Positions 38,352 through 46,477 of a stretch of DNA of 64,000 bases are shown here, piece after piece; positions within the stretch are counted from its first letter, which is position 1; each line of letters starts with the position of its first letter. The notes beneath the pieces are model-generated. The model did not search any database. It was not told the origin of the DNA and saw only the letters and a program-made list of their open reading frames with translations. The stretch is from a virus. The translations under genes were made by a program, and so were the position numbers. The stretch is from positions 1-64,000 of the IMG/VR virus record IMGVR_UViG_3300036806_000217, one strand, 5' to 3'.

Positions 38352-38875
38352 GGGGTTGCCACCTTGTCCAGGCTCGCGGCCCACTCGGTCAGCTGCTCAA
38401 AGTCGCCCGGCAGCAGCCCGAGTCGCGGGCTGACGGTCAGCAGCAGCGCCGGGCCGGGGTGGATGTCGGCGACGTACTCGCGGTCCGGGTCGCCGATCTC
38501 GTCGTCGATCCACGCGAACGGGCGGCCCTGGGCCCAGCGGACGACTTCCCACGTCTTGAAGTACGTGCCGTCCTTGCGGCTCGGCAGGCGGACTTCCTCG
38601 AACGGGACGTGGTCCAGGGTGGGCAGGCCGAGGTGCGGGCCGATCCAGTCGTTGGCCTCCGTCTGCCAGGTGGTGCACCAGACCAGTTCGAACGGCAGCG
38701 CCATCAGGGCCGGGCCGTGCTCGGGGTTGAGCCACACCCGCAGCGGTTTGACGTGCGGGCCGGTCCAGCCGGATGGGCGCATGCGGTGCGTCTCGTAGCC
38801 CTCGGGGCGGCGGGACGCCTTGGCGGCGTAGGGGTTGAGTGGGCCGTCGACGTCGATGAGGAGCAGCGGCTTCAT
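38348..38875 (-). CDS. HAD-like phosphatase (HAD_SAK_2 type)
   Basis: 175 residues. LLLIDVDGPLNP at residues 4-15 is HAD motif I with two aspartates; WCTTW carries the motif II threonine; IDDEIGDPD near residue 130 is motif IV. The DVDGPLN start is typical of the Swiss-army-knife RNA repair (SAK) HAD group in actinobacteria and their phages, thought to act on RNA or nucleotide termini (family inference). ATG 38875, coupled to both neighbours. Confidence 0.8.
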   Translation of the reverse strand: MKPLLLIDVDGPLNPYAAKASRRPEGYETHRMRPSGWTGPHVKPLRVWLNPEHGPALMALPFELVWCTTWQTEANDWIGPHLGLPTLDHVPFEEVRLPSRKDGTYFKTWEVVRWAQGRPFAWIDDEIGDPDREYVADIHPGPALLLTVSPRLGLLPGDFEQLTEWAASLDKVATP

Positions 38876-39150
38876 GATCCCGCCTCGACGGGCAGCCACT
38901 GGGTGACGGTGACCTCCCGCTGCTCCACGGCGGTCGCGGTCACTGGGTCGTCGTCGAAGTAGATGCCCTCCATGTCGTGGTGGCGGTAGTAGACCTCCCA
39001 CGTCTGGCCGTCGAGGTTGAAGACGAGGCGGTGCAGGGTCTTGCCCTCGTCGGCTTCGAGGATCTCGTCCAGGATGAGGTTCTCGCGGCGGTAGTTCACG
39101 CCTGAGTCGATCAGCTCGGCGGCGGTGAAGGTGCGGGTAATCGGGGCCAT
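38872..39150 (-). CDS. small beta-rich hypothetical protein
   Basis: 92 residues, ATG 39150 after AAAAGGATC. ITRTFTAAELIDSGVNYRRE, then VFNLDGQTWEVYYRHHDMEG, a small alpha/beta fold. It may start a subunit of the operon, because a 101-base gap precedes it. Unknown. Confidence 0.65.
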   Translation of the reverse strand: MAPITRTFTAAELIDSGVNYRRENLILDEILEADEGKTLHRLVFNLDGQTWEVYYRHHDMEGIYFDDDPVTATAVEQREVTVTQWLPVEAGS

Positions 39151-39251
39151 GAGGGTGATCCTTTTGTGATGGTTTGTGGCACTTCATTGTCTCAGGTCTG
39201 ACGCCCGCTCACATCGCCTTTCGCAGACCCGTTGCGCGGGCTTTGTGCAGG

Positions 39252-39644
39252 TCAGCCCGCATCCGTGGGCCGGACAGGCGGGTCGTGCTCCGCGTCGTAT
39301 GCGCAGCCGTGGCAGAAGACCGGCACGCCGTGGTCCGGGATGCACGGCGGTCCGGCTGAGAAGAACGCGCGGTGGAGCGCCTCGGCGTTGGCGGTGATCG
39401 TCGCAAGCAGCGCCGGATCCAGCGGGCCGCGTACCGCCAGCCGCTGCTCACGCCTGGCCTTCATGCGGGCCAGCATCTGCTCCCGCGTCGGCCGCTCCCA
39501 CTGGTGCGCACCGAGGCCGTGATGACCCTCCGGATGGCCGCAGCGCCTGCACCCGAACGGCGTCGGCACCGTGCCGTGAGGCCAGCGGATCGGGCCACGG
39601 CGCAGGCCCGTTGCTAGGTCGGAGGTTACGAGGGTTGGGCGCAT
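39252..39644 (-). CDS. small zinc protein with GHPEGHHG motif
   Basis: 130 residues. CRRCGHPEGHHG followed by HQWERPTREQMLARMKARR, then a helical part and FCHGCAYDA near the end. The N-terminal zinc motif plus PTxEQxxxRMxARR recurs in the gene at 43209, so the two are diverged paralogues. ATG 39644. Confidence 0.65.
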   Translation of the reverse strand: MRPTLVTSDLATGLRRGPIRWPHGTVPTPFGCRRCGHPEGHHGLGAHQWERPTREQMLARMKARREQRLAVRGPLDPALLATITANAEALHRAFFSAGPPCIPDHGVPVFCHGCAYDAEHDPPVRPTDAG

Positions 39645-39649
39645 GCGGG

Positions 39650-39898
39650 TCAGTCCTCGTCGGGCCACGCGTCGGCCAGCCCCTGCTCGGGCGTGACCTT
39701 CCCGGTGGCGATCTCGTGGATGGCGTTCGCCGCAGCCCAGTTGTCGCCGGGCAGCGAATCACCGAGCGCGTTGGCGATCGTGGCGATGGCGGCCAGGGCT
39801 TCGGCGATCACCGCGTCGATGAGCGGGTCGAGGCCGTCGGCGGTGACGGTGCGGGTGGAGGCGGCGTAGGCGATCAGGTTCTCGCGGGCAGTGGTCAT
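39650..39898 (-). CDS. small helical hypothetical protein
   Basis: 82 residues, ATG after CAAGGAGACC. Alanine-rich helices (LIDAVIAEALAAIATIANAL) and an acidic C-terminus. Unknown. Confidence 0.62.
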   Translation of the reverse strand: MTTARENLIAYAASTRTVTADGLDPLIDAVIAEALAAIATIANALGDSLPGDNWAAANAIHEIATGKVTPEQGLADAWPDED

Positions 39899-39946
39899 CA
39901 CGGTCTCCTTGCTGGGCCCGGCCAACGGCAGGACAGGCGGGGCGGG

Positions 39947-40423
39947 TCAGGGCTGGCGGGTGCAGCAGGCGTGCTCGGGGTCGCACGGCTTCGGGCTGGG
40001 CTGGCGGTCGAGGTGCTCACGCCACTCCGGGGTCAGCTCCGCGTCAGGGACGTCGGCCATATCCCGGACGCGCGGGACGGGCCGCTCCGGCGTGAATGGG
40101 TGCTTCCAGGACCGCTCCTCGTCGCCCGGGCAGGCGTTGCACGACTGCGGCGCCCACGACCCGTCGCGCTCGTCGCCGTGCTGGTCCTTGCGATGGCCGC
40201 AGCGGCACGGTGCCTCGGGCTGCGCGCTGGCAGCACGCTCGGCCTCACTGACCTGCCGGATCACGCCAGCGAGATCCGCGTGCCCGTACGGGTCGTCGTC
40301 CTGCATGAACCCGGCGTCGCACAGGGCCCGGCGGATGTCGTCGAGCTGGTGCTCCTTTGCGCGGCGGGCCTGGTGGGCGAGACGGAGACGATGCTCCAGG
40401 GCGGCGACGGTCGGATCGGTCAC
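39947..40423 (-). CDS. hypothetical protein with CRCGH zinc motif
   Basis: 158 residues from GTG 40423 (GAAGGAG upstream). Helical N-terminus (VAALEHRLRLAHQARRAKEH), then CRCGHRKDQH and CNACPGD, an arrangement repeated in many Streptomyces phage proteins that pair CxCGHxxxxH with C. The tail ends in a CDPEHACC motif. Confidence 0.65.
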   Translation of the reverse strand: MTDPTVAALEHRLRLAHQARRAKEHQLDDIRRALCDAGFMQDDDPYGHADLAGVIRQVSEAERAASAQPEAPCRCGHRKDQHGDERDGSWAPQSCNACPGDEERSWKHPFTPERPVPRVRDMADVPDAELTPEWREHLDRQPSPKPCDPEHACCTRQP

Positions 40424-40476
40424 AGCGGTTCTCCTTCGGGTTGGCTGCCCGGCCGGACAGCAGGGGTGGGGATGGG

Positions 40477-40584
40477 TCAGTACTGATTCCAGGCCTTGTT
40501 GCACCATCCGGCCGCGAGGGCGAACCAGTGCAGCGGTGAGAACCGCAGTCGCAGACAGCGGGGACACACGAGCTTCTCGATCAT
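40477..40584 (-). CDS. 35-residue CxxC peptide
   Basis: ATG overlaps the stop of the gene at 40581 (ATGA). EKLVCPRCLRLRFSPLHWFA ends in GWCNKAWNQY. Very short but coupled and natural in composition. Confidence 0.5.
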   Translation of the reverse strand: MIEKLVCPRCLRLRFSPLHWFALAAGWCNKAWNQY

Positions 40585-40805
40585 TCGCCCGTCTCCTTGC
40601 CGCCGAAGTGGGTCTTGAGCTTGGCGGCGATGTCGGCTTCGGTTCGGCCGCCGACGATCGCGATCCGCTGCGCCGGAAGGCCGACCTCCGCGAGGTCGAG
40701 GATGATCGGCTCGTCGGCCATGAGGCGGGTCATGTTCTCGCCCGACAGGCCGAGAATCACGATGGGCTGCGGGCTCTTGCCGTCGTAGGCAGTGGCCTTG
40801 ATCAC
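40581..40805 (-). CDS. small alpha/beta hypothetical protein
   Basis: 74 residues from GTG 40805 (CGGAGACCC upstream). PIVILGLSGENMTRLMADEP, then VGLPAQRIAIVGGRTEAD reads as a compact alpha/beta domain. It lies between the GT2 synthase and the tiny CxxC gene on the same transcript. Unknown. Confidence 0.62.
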   Translation of the reverse strand: MIKATAYDGKSPQPIVILGLSGENMTRLMADEPIILDLAEVGLPAQRIAIVGGRTEADIAAKLKTHFGGKETGE

Positions 40806-40822
40806 GCGGGTCTCCGATCGGG

Positions 40823-42232
40823 TCAGTGGGTGGTGAGCAGGTCGTCCAGGCGCACGACGTCCGAGACGGGCGGGCCGGCGGGACCGCCGAGGGCGACCTC
40901 GACGCCGTCGCCGCGGGTGCCCCAGTTGCCGATCTTGGCGAACGTGAACAGGGCGAAGAAGTACATGGGCTTGACCACGAACATGCGCCACACCCCGGCG
41001 ATCGGGGCGCAGGCCACCAGCAGGATGTGGAACCAGACGGACTCGTCCGAGCGCTTGACCATGAAGAAGCGCAGGGAGATCATCCAGTTCACGCCCGTAC
41101 CCACCAGCAGCGTCGACACCGCCAGCGAACCGGCGTGCGCCCGCGCCGACGGCTGCATCAGCAGCGCGACCGGGATGGCCACCGACAGGATCAGCTGGAT
41201 CAGCTCCAGCAGCGGCATCCAGAACACCGGCGACTGCACCTGGGCGTAGCGGAACCACCAGAACGTGCGCACGAACGTCCCACGCATCCATCTGAGCTGC
41301 TGGCGCCTGTAGTTCGACCAGGACTCCGGCACGAGGGTGTAGGCCACGCATGTGGGCTGGTGGACCGCGTCACCGTGCAGCAGCCCGTACAGGGTCAGCA
41401 TGCTGTCGTCGTTCATCTGCATCGGCCGGCCCCAGAACGTCTCATGGGCGTACACCCCGGCGTACTGCCGGATGACCTCACCGCGGTACAGGGCGAGGGT
41501 TCCCGAGTTGACCGTGACGCGCTTCAGCACCGACTGGGCGGAGCGGAACCCGCGGGTGAACGGCGTGTACAGCATCGCGGTGAGGAACGTCAGCCAGTTG
41601 CTCTTGGTGTTGAGCACCGCCACCAGGCCGGCGACGGAGGTGACCTTCGGGTCGGCGAACGGCTTCAGGCCCTCGGCGACCGCGGCGGCGTCCAGGATGC
41701 TGTCCGAGTCCAGGGTGACGATGATGTCGGAGTCGTCGTCGGCGAGGGCTTCCATCTGGGCGTGGCGCTTGCCCTGGTTCTCGGTGCGCTGCCACGTCGC
41801 GTCGATGCCCACCGCGGCGGCTGCGGCCACGAACCAGTCCCGGACGTGGGCCTGAGGGTCGGCGGAGCCGTCGTCGACGCACCGCACCCGGTCCGGCAGG
41901 CGGGTCTGGTCGAGGACGGACTGCAGGCAGGCCCGGAGCGCGGCCTCGTCCTCGTTGTAGATCGGGATCTGCACGACCACGACCAGGTCGTCCAGCTGCC
42001 GCTGCTGACGGTTGGTGACCTTGCGGGGCTTCTCGAACCACGACAGGGGCACCCACCACAGCAGCAGGAACGAGAACGCCCACGCGAGGGCGAGCCGGTT
42101 GCCGTGGCCGGCGAACGCCGCAGTGACCGTGACGGCGTGCCACACGGCCCAGGCGGTGAACCCGGCTATCGGGAGGGTGGCGAGCAGGACGGTGCGTCTG
42201 CGGTTGGCGTAGGTCGCCACCGGGGCGCGCAT
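40823..42232 (-). CDS. membrane glycosyltransferase, family 2 (hyaluronan/chitin-synthase-like)
   Basis: 469 residues. Two N-terminal transmembrane helices (about 15-40, 47-64), a GT2 domain with QIPIYNE, VDDGS (Asp120, Asp121), TLDSDS (DSD 175-177), NDDS and the processive-synthase motif QQLRW (311-315), then several C-terminal membrane helices. Enzymes of this type polymerise a UDP-sugar and export the chain. Its start overlaps the stop of a small membrane protein upstream, a likely partner. A phage-encoded synthase probably changes the host surface. Confidence 0.88.
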   Translation of the reverse strand: MRAPVATYANRRRTVLLATLPIAGFTAWAVWHAVTVTAAFAGHGNRLALAWAFSFLLLWWVPLSWFEKPRKVTNRQQRQLDDLVVVVQIPIYNEDEAALRACLQSVLDQTRLPDRVRCVDDGSADPQAHVRDWFVAAAAAVGIDATWQRTENQGKRHAQMEALADDDSDIIVTLDSDSILDAAAVAEGLKPFADPKVTSVAGLVAVLNTKSNWLTFLTAMLYTPFTRGFRSAQSVLKRVTVNSGTLALYRGEVIRQYAGVYAHETFWGRPMQMNDDSMLTLYGLLHGDAVHQPTCVAYTLVPESWSNYRRQQLRWMRGTFVRTFWWFRYAQVQSPVFWMPLLELIQLILSVAIPVALLMQPSARAHAGSLAVSTLLVGTGVNWMISLRFFMVKRSDESVWFHILLVACAPIAGVWRMFVVKPMYFFALFTFAKIGNWGTRGDGVEVALGGPAGPPVSDVVRLDDLLTTH

Positions 42233-42396
42233 CAGTGGTCCTGCGGGGTGCGTCCGCGGCGGAACCGGGCCCGGATGACGAGCGCGCCGACGCCGACGAT
42301 GGTGACGATTCCGGCGACGAGCCAGATCTGGCCGAACGCGATCCCGGCGAGGGAGAGCGTCGCGCCGGTGCCAGCGAGAGATCCATACGAGTGCAC
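42232..42396 (-). CDS. small membrane protein paired with the GT2 synthase
   Basis: 54 residues from GTG 42396 (CAAGGAACC upstream). Mostly hydrophobic (LSLAGIAFGQIWLVAGIVTI) with a basic C-terminal end. The stop overlaps the synthase ATG, so the two should be made together. It may be an accessory subunit. Confidence 0.65.
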   Translation of the reverse strand: MHSYGSLAGTGATLSLAGIAFGQIWLVAGIVTIVGVGALVIRARFRRGRTPQDH

Positions 42397-42442
42397 GAGG
42401 GTTCCTTGATCGGGTAGGTGAGTTGATGGTGCGGTACGTGCG

Positions 42443-42479
42443 GTGGCCCGATCCTTCCGCATGATCGCGATCGGGCCAC
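42443..42479 (-). terminator. 11-bp hairpin between leftward genes
   Basis: GTGGCCCGATC (42443-42453) pairs with GATCGGGCCAC (42469-42479). Just past the stop of the gene at 42490, so transcription of the synthase pair may be partly separated from the upstream genes. Confidence 0.6.
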
Positions 42480-42489
42480 GCGGGGCAGG

Positions 42490-42972
42490 TCAGACGTCGC
42501 GCAGGACCAGCGGACGCAGCCGGTACTCGGTCACGTCCCGCCGCCCGTCGACCTCGACATACAGCTGCTGCTCGTCGGGGTCGTCGTCGGCCCAGCCGCA
42601 CGCGATGCTCTTCGCGGCCGGGTAGCGCGCCGTGGCGAGGTCCTCGCACTGCTTCCGGGCGGCGGCCTCCGTCAGCCAGCGCCCGTCGGGCAGCGGCACG
42701 AAGTCTCGTTCGGCCTGGTAGAACACGACCTCGCCGGGCTCGTTGAGCAGGCCGAGGGCGTGGGCGTGGTTGTCGTGGCGTTCGGCGAGGGTGGCGACGA
42801 GCAGGGCGGTCTCGGCCATCTGTCGGGCGTAGCGGCCCTTGCGGTCGCCGGAGGGGATCTGCGCGGCGAACTTCGCGGCCTCGCCGACGAGCTGGCGGGC
42901 GTACTCGGTGAGCTCTTCGAGGGTGGCGTCCTGGTGGACCTGGAGGGTCTGGCGGGCGATCAGATCAGACAT
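42490..42972 (-). CDS. hypothetical phage protein
   Basis: 160 residues, ATG after CGAAGGAGC. Helical first half (TLEELTEYARQLVGEAAKFA, ARQMAETALLVATLAERHD), then a mixed second half with WLTEAAARKQCEDLATA and beta strands. Resembles accessory proteins of Streptomyces phages; unknown role. Confidence 0.65.
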   Translation of the reverse strand: MSDLIARQTLQVHQDATLEELTEYARQLVGEAAKFAAQIPSGDRKGRYARQMAETALLVATLAERHDNHAHALGLLNEPGEVVFYQAERDFVPLPDGRWLTEAAARKQCEDLATARYPAAKSIACGWADDDPDEQQLYVEVDGRRDVTEYRLRPLVLRDV

Positions 42973-43014
42973 GCGGTGTTGCTCCTTCGGGGTTGGCCGG
43001 GCGGGCGAGGACAA

Positions 43015-43212
43015 TCAGGCGGTGGTGCGGGCGCGCTGCTCCGCGAGTTGAGCGAGCAGTCCCGGCGACGGGATCAGCTCCGAGTACCAGCAGCGCGGGC
43101 CGGTGCACGTGTACCAGACGCCGCAGAACGCATGCTCCGGCGTCCCCGGCGGCTTCGGGGACATCGGGCCGTGCTGCGGGCAGGACGGGCGCACGGCCAG
43201 CTCGGTGCTCAC
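43015..43212 (-). CDS. small cysteine-containing protein
   Basis: 65 residues from a GTGA overlap. CPQHG and FCGVWYTCTGPRCWY suggest a zinc site; helical C-terminus. Unknown. Confidence 0.58.
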   Translation of the reverse strand: MSTELAVRPSCPQHGPMSPKPPGTPEHAFCGVWYTCTGPRCWYSELIPSPGLLAQLAEQRARTTA

Positions 43213-43922
43213 CACGCCACCCCTTCCGGCTCGACCTTCACCGCAGCGTCGTCGCGGGCGGCCCATCGGGCGGTGTCGGGCCAGCGGTCGCGCCACTTCG
43301 GCGGCACGGTCTTGGCCTCCCACAGGTTGGTGGTGGTCACCGTCCGGCCGTCGAGGAACTCGATGTCGAAGCGCCGGCCGCAGAACCCACGGAACCCGCT
43401 GCCACTCCGACCGTGCTCGGGGCCGATCTTGTAGACGGTGTGGTCGATGACGACCAACTCGTCCGGGCCGTCCATGGTGAAGCTGCCGCCCGGACCCCAC
43501 ACCCCGTCGAAGCTGTCCTCGGTGCGCTGCACGTCGACGGCGATCACGCCCGCCTGGAATGTCGCGGCGATGGCGTACTCGGTCGTCGTGCCGTCCTGGT
43601 TCCACAGGCCGTAGGTGCACGAGGCACTGGCGCCGTCGTCGGTGGGCGCGTAGTCGACGGCGGACCGAACGTTGCCCCGGTGGCCCTTGCCGAGGTCGTC
43701 GTGGATGACCTGCTGCATGCGCGCCCAGAGCCGGTCCTCGATGCGCTTGACCGCGGCCTGCTGGCGCACTGCGCGGCGGGCGAGCATCCGTTCCTTGATC
43801 TGCTCCTGGGTGGGCTCGGCGTGTGGATGCCACTTGGCCTCGGCGCTCCAGCGGCGGAAGTGCTCGCGCTTCGGCACACCGCAGTGACGGCACGCCGACG
43901 GCTCCGGGGTTCGGGTGGTCAT
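43209..43922 (-). CDS. hypothetical protein with N-terminal zinc motif
   Basis: 237 residues, ATG after TAAGGAGACC. CRHCGVPKREH, then HAEPTQEQIKERMLARR, as in the gene at 39252. The remaining 170 residues form a beta-rich domain (GTTTEYAIAATFQAGVIAVD, SFTMDGPDELVVIDHTVY). A longer paralogue with an extra domain of unknown function. Confidence 0.66.
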   Translation of the reverse strand: MTTRTPEPSACRHCGVPKREHFRRWSAEAKWHPHAEPTQEQIKERMLARRAVRQQAAVKRIEDRLWARMQQVIHDDLGKGHRGNVRSAVDYAPTDDGASASCTYGLWNQDGTTTEYAIAATFQAGVIAVDVQRTEDSFDGVWGPGGSFTMDGPDELVVIDHTVYKIGPEHGRSGSGFRGFCGRRFDIEFLDGRTVTTTNLWEAKTVPPKWRDRWPDTARWAARDDAAVKVEPEGVAW

Positions 43923-43964
43923 GCTGTCGGTCTCCTTAAGACGCTGACTGGGACGGAGCGGGGG

Positions 43965-44678
43965 CTAGGCGGCATCGTGCTCGAAGGGCGGTGGTTCGCC
44001 CATCACGTCGAGCAGCCGCTCGGGAAGCGAATTGGGGCCAAGCAGCGGGTTGACGCAGGCCACGTTGCCGTCCAGCCAGTTGAACGGCACCGCGCCGCCG
44101 ACCTCCAGCCACAGGGCGGTGTGCGACAGGTCGATAGCGACCGGGTCGATGTCCATGCCGTACACGCACTCGAACGTCACCATCGGCAGGACCAGCGCGA
44201 CCAACTCCGGCGGCGTGCTGCCGTCGACAGTCAGCCGCGACACATACGCCTCGGCGATCATGCGGGAGGCCTCGATCAGGAACACCCCGGCGCCACACGC
44301 CGGATCGACCGCCCGGATCCTCAGGATCTGCTCCGGATCGTCCGCCTTGAGCAACTGCTCGGTCTCGCGGATCTCGCGGAGGATCTGCTTGACGCGGGCC
44401 TTGAGCGCCTTCGCTTCGGGCTTGCGGGAGAGGAAGATCAGCTCCCAGATGCCGTCCTCGTAGATGACGTTGAGTTCCTGCAGGCCGCCGGGGGTACCCA
44501 CAATCTGGGTACCCTTCTCGTCCTCGCCGAGCAGGCGCGTCGCCTTCTCGGCGTCCCGGTGGCCCATGGCCTTCGCGAAGTCCGTGGCGGCCACCCACGG
44601 CGTTCCGTCCTCGGCCAGACCGAAGCGCATGCTCTCGCCGCCGAGGTCGAACGGCATGATTTCGCGCGGGTCGTTCAC
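43965..44678 (-). CDS. BRO-N antirepressor domain fused to a truncated N6-adenine methyltransferase
   Basis: 237 residues. Residues 9-105 are a BRO-N/antirepressor domain (WVAATDFAKAMGHRDAEKA, then YEDGIWELIFLSRKPEAKAL). Residues 112-216 match the first half of large adenine methyltransferases of the Eco57I/PglX kind: DPACGAGVFLIEA (125-137, SAM motif I), YGMDIDPVAIDLS (173-185), HTALWLEV and LDGNVACVNPLLG. The protein stops before the catalytic NPPY region, so it can probably bind SAM or a partner but not methylate. GTG start overlaps the stop of the XRE gene upstream. Confidence 0.75.
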   Translation of the reverse strand: MNDPREIMPFDLGGESMRFGLAEDGTPWVAATDFAKAMGHRDAEKATRLLGEDEKGTQIVGTPGGLQELNVIYEDGIWELIFLSRKPEAKALKARVKQILREIRETEQLLKADDPEQILRIRAVDPACGAGVFLIEASRMIAEAYVSRLTVDGSTPPELVALVLPMVTFECVYGMDIDPVAIDLSHTALWLEVGGAVPFNWLDGNVACVNPLLGPNSLPERLLDVMGEPPPFEHDAA

Positions 44679-44911
44679 GATGCCTCCGAGAGTTCGCTGT
44701 CGTCGATCTCCTGGAGGAGTTCTTCGATGGTGAGGTCGTAGAAGGTCATGAACCGCTTGAGGGTGGTGACGGTCGGTTCGACCAACTGGTTGGCGAGGCG
44801 GGACAGGGCTGAGGTGGAGATGCCCGTCCGCTTCATGATCTTGTAGTTGCTGGTGTCACCCCTTCTGGCTGCGGCTTCGCGCAGCCGGGCGACGTTCAGT
44901 CGGTAGGGCAT
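44675..44911 (-). CDS. XRE-type HTH protein coupled to the BRO/methyltransferase gene
   Basis: 78 residues, essentially one HTH domain: LREAAARRGDTSNYKIMKRT, then STSALSRLANQLVEPTVTTL and a final acidic helix LTIEELLQEI. First gene of the leftward block, divergent from another HTH regulator at 45126. The tight GTGA coupling with the following gene resembles regulator-effector or antitoxin-toxin pairs. Confidence 0.75.
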   Translation of the reverse strand: MPYRLNVARLREAAARRGDTSNYKIMKRTGISTSALSRLANQLVEPTVTTLKRFMTFYDLTIEELLQEIDDSELSEAS

Positions 44912-45125
44912 GACTCACCCGTTGATTCGAAGGAGGGGACTAGTTGCCTAGCAAGAACTACTGTACTCGGACGCCCGAACCACGTCCACTCTCGACAACT
45001 AATTTCATTCGTGAAACGCAGCGAAATGGGGGACCCGCCTTCAAACCCCCTAGTCCCCCATATGCAACTATTCCCATCGACCGACCAACCGCCGATACGC
45101 TGCCAACATGGGGAGCCCAGCAAGC
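44912..45125. promoter_or_regulatory. AT-richer divergent promoter region with 9-bp inverted repeat
   Basis: 214 bases between two divergent HTH genes, clearly poorer in G/C than its surroundings. ATGGGGGAC (45026-45034) and GTCCCCCAT (45053-45061) form an inverted repeat with an 18-base gap. CTAGTTGCCTAG (44940-44951) is a second partial symmetry. Operators for one or both flanking repressors are likely. Confidence 0.5.
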
Positions 45126-45677
45126 ATGAGCCGCCACCCACGCTTCGCCCAGTGGCTGGCCACCGCCATGCGCACAGCCGGCCTCGACATCGACAAGCAA
45201 CGCGGCGGCGGCCGAGCCGAACTCGCAGAACGCCTCAACGTCTCCCGCAGCACCATCACCCGCTGGCTCGAAGGCGGCAGCCTCCCCGGCCCCGAATACA
45301 TCGAGCCCCTCGCCGAAGCCCTCAACGTCTACGTCGACGACATGCTCATCAGCGGCGGCATCGTGTCGCCCGGCCGCATGACCCCGGCCGGCGCTGAACA
45401 GGCCGCCCGCAATGGCGGGATCTACGACTCCGGCGTCGAGCTCCCCGCGGACCTCGACCTGACCAAGCTCGCGGAACTCCTCGGCTACCTACCCGAAGAG
45501 CAAGAGATCTTCGTGGCCGTCGTCGAGACCACCATGGCCGCGCTCCGCGAACGCCGGATCAGAGCCATCGCGCCGCCCTTCGAGGTCACCGTCGCCGAGA
45601 GCGACAGCTTCCGCCAGTCCGGGGCGTCCCCGACGATGCAGATCGACGAGCCCACCACCGAGGACTACCCGCACTAG
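45126..45677 (+). CDS. HTH repressor with C-terminal helical domain
   Basis: 183 residues. AELAERLNVSRSTITRWLEGG (about 32-52), then IEPLAEALNVYVDDML, form an XRE-like HTH. The C-terminal half is acidic and helical and may dimerise. ATG 45126 (GGGGAG ten bases upstream) is preferred to ATG 45108. Divergent from the XRE/BRO-methyltransferase operon, so a second switch besides the one at 9.5 kb. Confidence 0.78.
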   Translation: MSRHPRFAQWLATAMRTAGLDIDKQRGGGRAELAERLNVSRSTITRWLEGGSLPGPEYIEPLAEALNVYVDDMLISGGIVSPGRMTPAGAEQAARNGGIYDSGVELPADLDLTKLAELLGYLPEEQEIFVAVVETTMAALRERRIRAIAPPFEVTVAESDSFRQSGASPTMQIDEPTTEDYPH

Positions 45678-45761
45678 CCGCCCCGCTAGCCTGCTCGTGG
45701 CGCGCGCCCAGCCGGCGAAGGGGGCAGGCGCGCGGCGGGCGGGATCGGGCATCCTGGGGCG

Positions 45762-46175
45762 ATGAGCGACACCACCGCAGCGGACCGCGCATACATCCAG
45801 CACGCCACCAGCGCAGCCCACGCCGCCGGACGCGCCGCAGCTCTACGCGGCATCACCCTCCCCCGCGACGTAGCCCAGCAGATCGCCGACGCCGTCCTCG
45901 GCCACGCCGACAACAAGTACAGCGTCCGCGTCAGCCTCGACCGGCGCGCCTGGCAGCACCCCGACGCCCATGAGCACGCGCTTCAGCAGCTGCGCCGCCA
46001 ACTCCTGGACGAGATCACCAGCCGAGAGCTACTGCCCGTCGCACTGCCCGCCCAGACGCTCACCTACGTGTCGTGGCGGTACGGATCCAACGAGCCCCTC
46101 GCCGCTTCCACTGCCGAGCCGGCCGACTGGGACTCGGTCGAGATCACCCTCACCGTGCCCGTGAGGACGCCATGA
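45762..46175 (+). CDS. hypothetical protein
   Basis: 137 residues. Helical N-half (AADRAYIQHATSAAHAAGRA, LPRDVAQQIADAVLGHADNK) and a beta-strand C-half with WRYGSN and VEITLTVP. Ends 4 bases into the next ATG. Unknown. Confidence 0.62.
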   Translation: MSDTTAADRAYIQHATSAAHAAGRAAALRGITLPRDVAQQIADAVLGHADNKYSVRVSLDRRAWQHPDAHEHALQQLRRQLLDEITSRELLPVALPAQTLTYVSWRYGSNEPLAASTAEPADWDSVEITLTVPVRTP

Positions 46176-46477
46176 CCCTGTACGACCGTGTCGCCGCCAC
46201 CCCCGACGGTGCCCGCGCCCTCGCCCAGGCCCGACTGCGGCACGAGACCCTGCACCTCCTCTGGGACGCCCAGGCCGCATCCGGGATGAGCGTCGAGCAG
46301 CTGGCGAAGGCGCTGGGCGTGCGGCGTAGGACCGTGCGCCGGGCCTTCGACGGCGACGGGAACCTGCCCGTCGGCACGCTTGCCCGCTACCTGCACGCCA
46401 TGGGGTACGAGGTCGAGCTGCGGGTGGTCGCGGCCGGGGAACCACGGCGGAAGATGATCGACGGGAAGGCATCGTGA
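46172..46477 (+). CDS. HTH protein
   Basis: 101 residues. HLLWDAQAASGMSVEQLAKA, then GVRRRTVRRAFDGDG and LARYLHAMGYEVELRVV form a clear helix-turn-helix like small XRE antitoxins. Coupled by ATGA and GTGA overlaps to its neighbours. Confidence 0.72.
   Translation: MTLYDRVAATPDGARALAQARLRHETLHLLWDAQAASGMSVEQLAKALGVRRRTVRRAFDGDGNLPVGTLARYLHAMGYEVELRVVAAGEPRRKMIDGKAS

Noticed and set aside
40826-42409. 527-residue rightward ORF over the glycosyltransferase
   Set aside because: His/Arg/Gln/Gly-rich shadow of the leftward GT2 gene, which carries all catalytic motifs.
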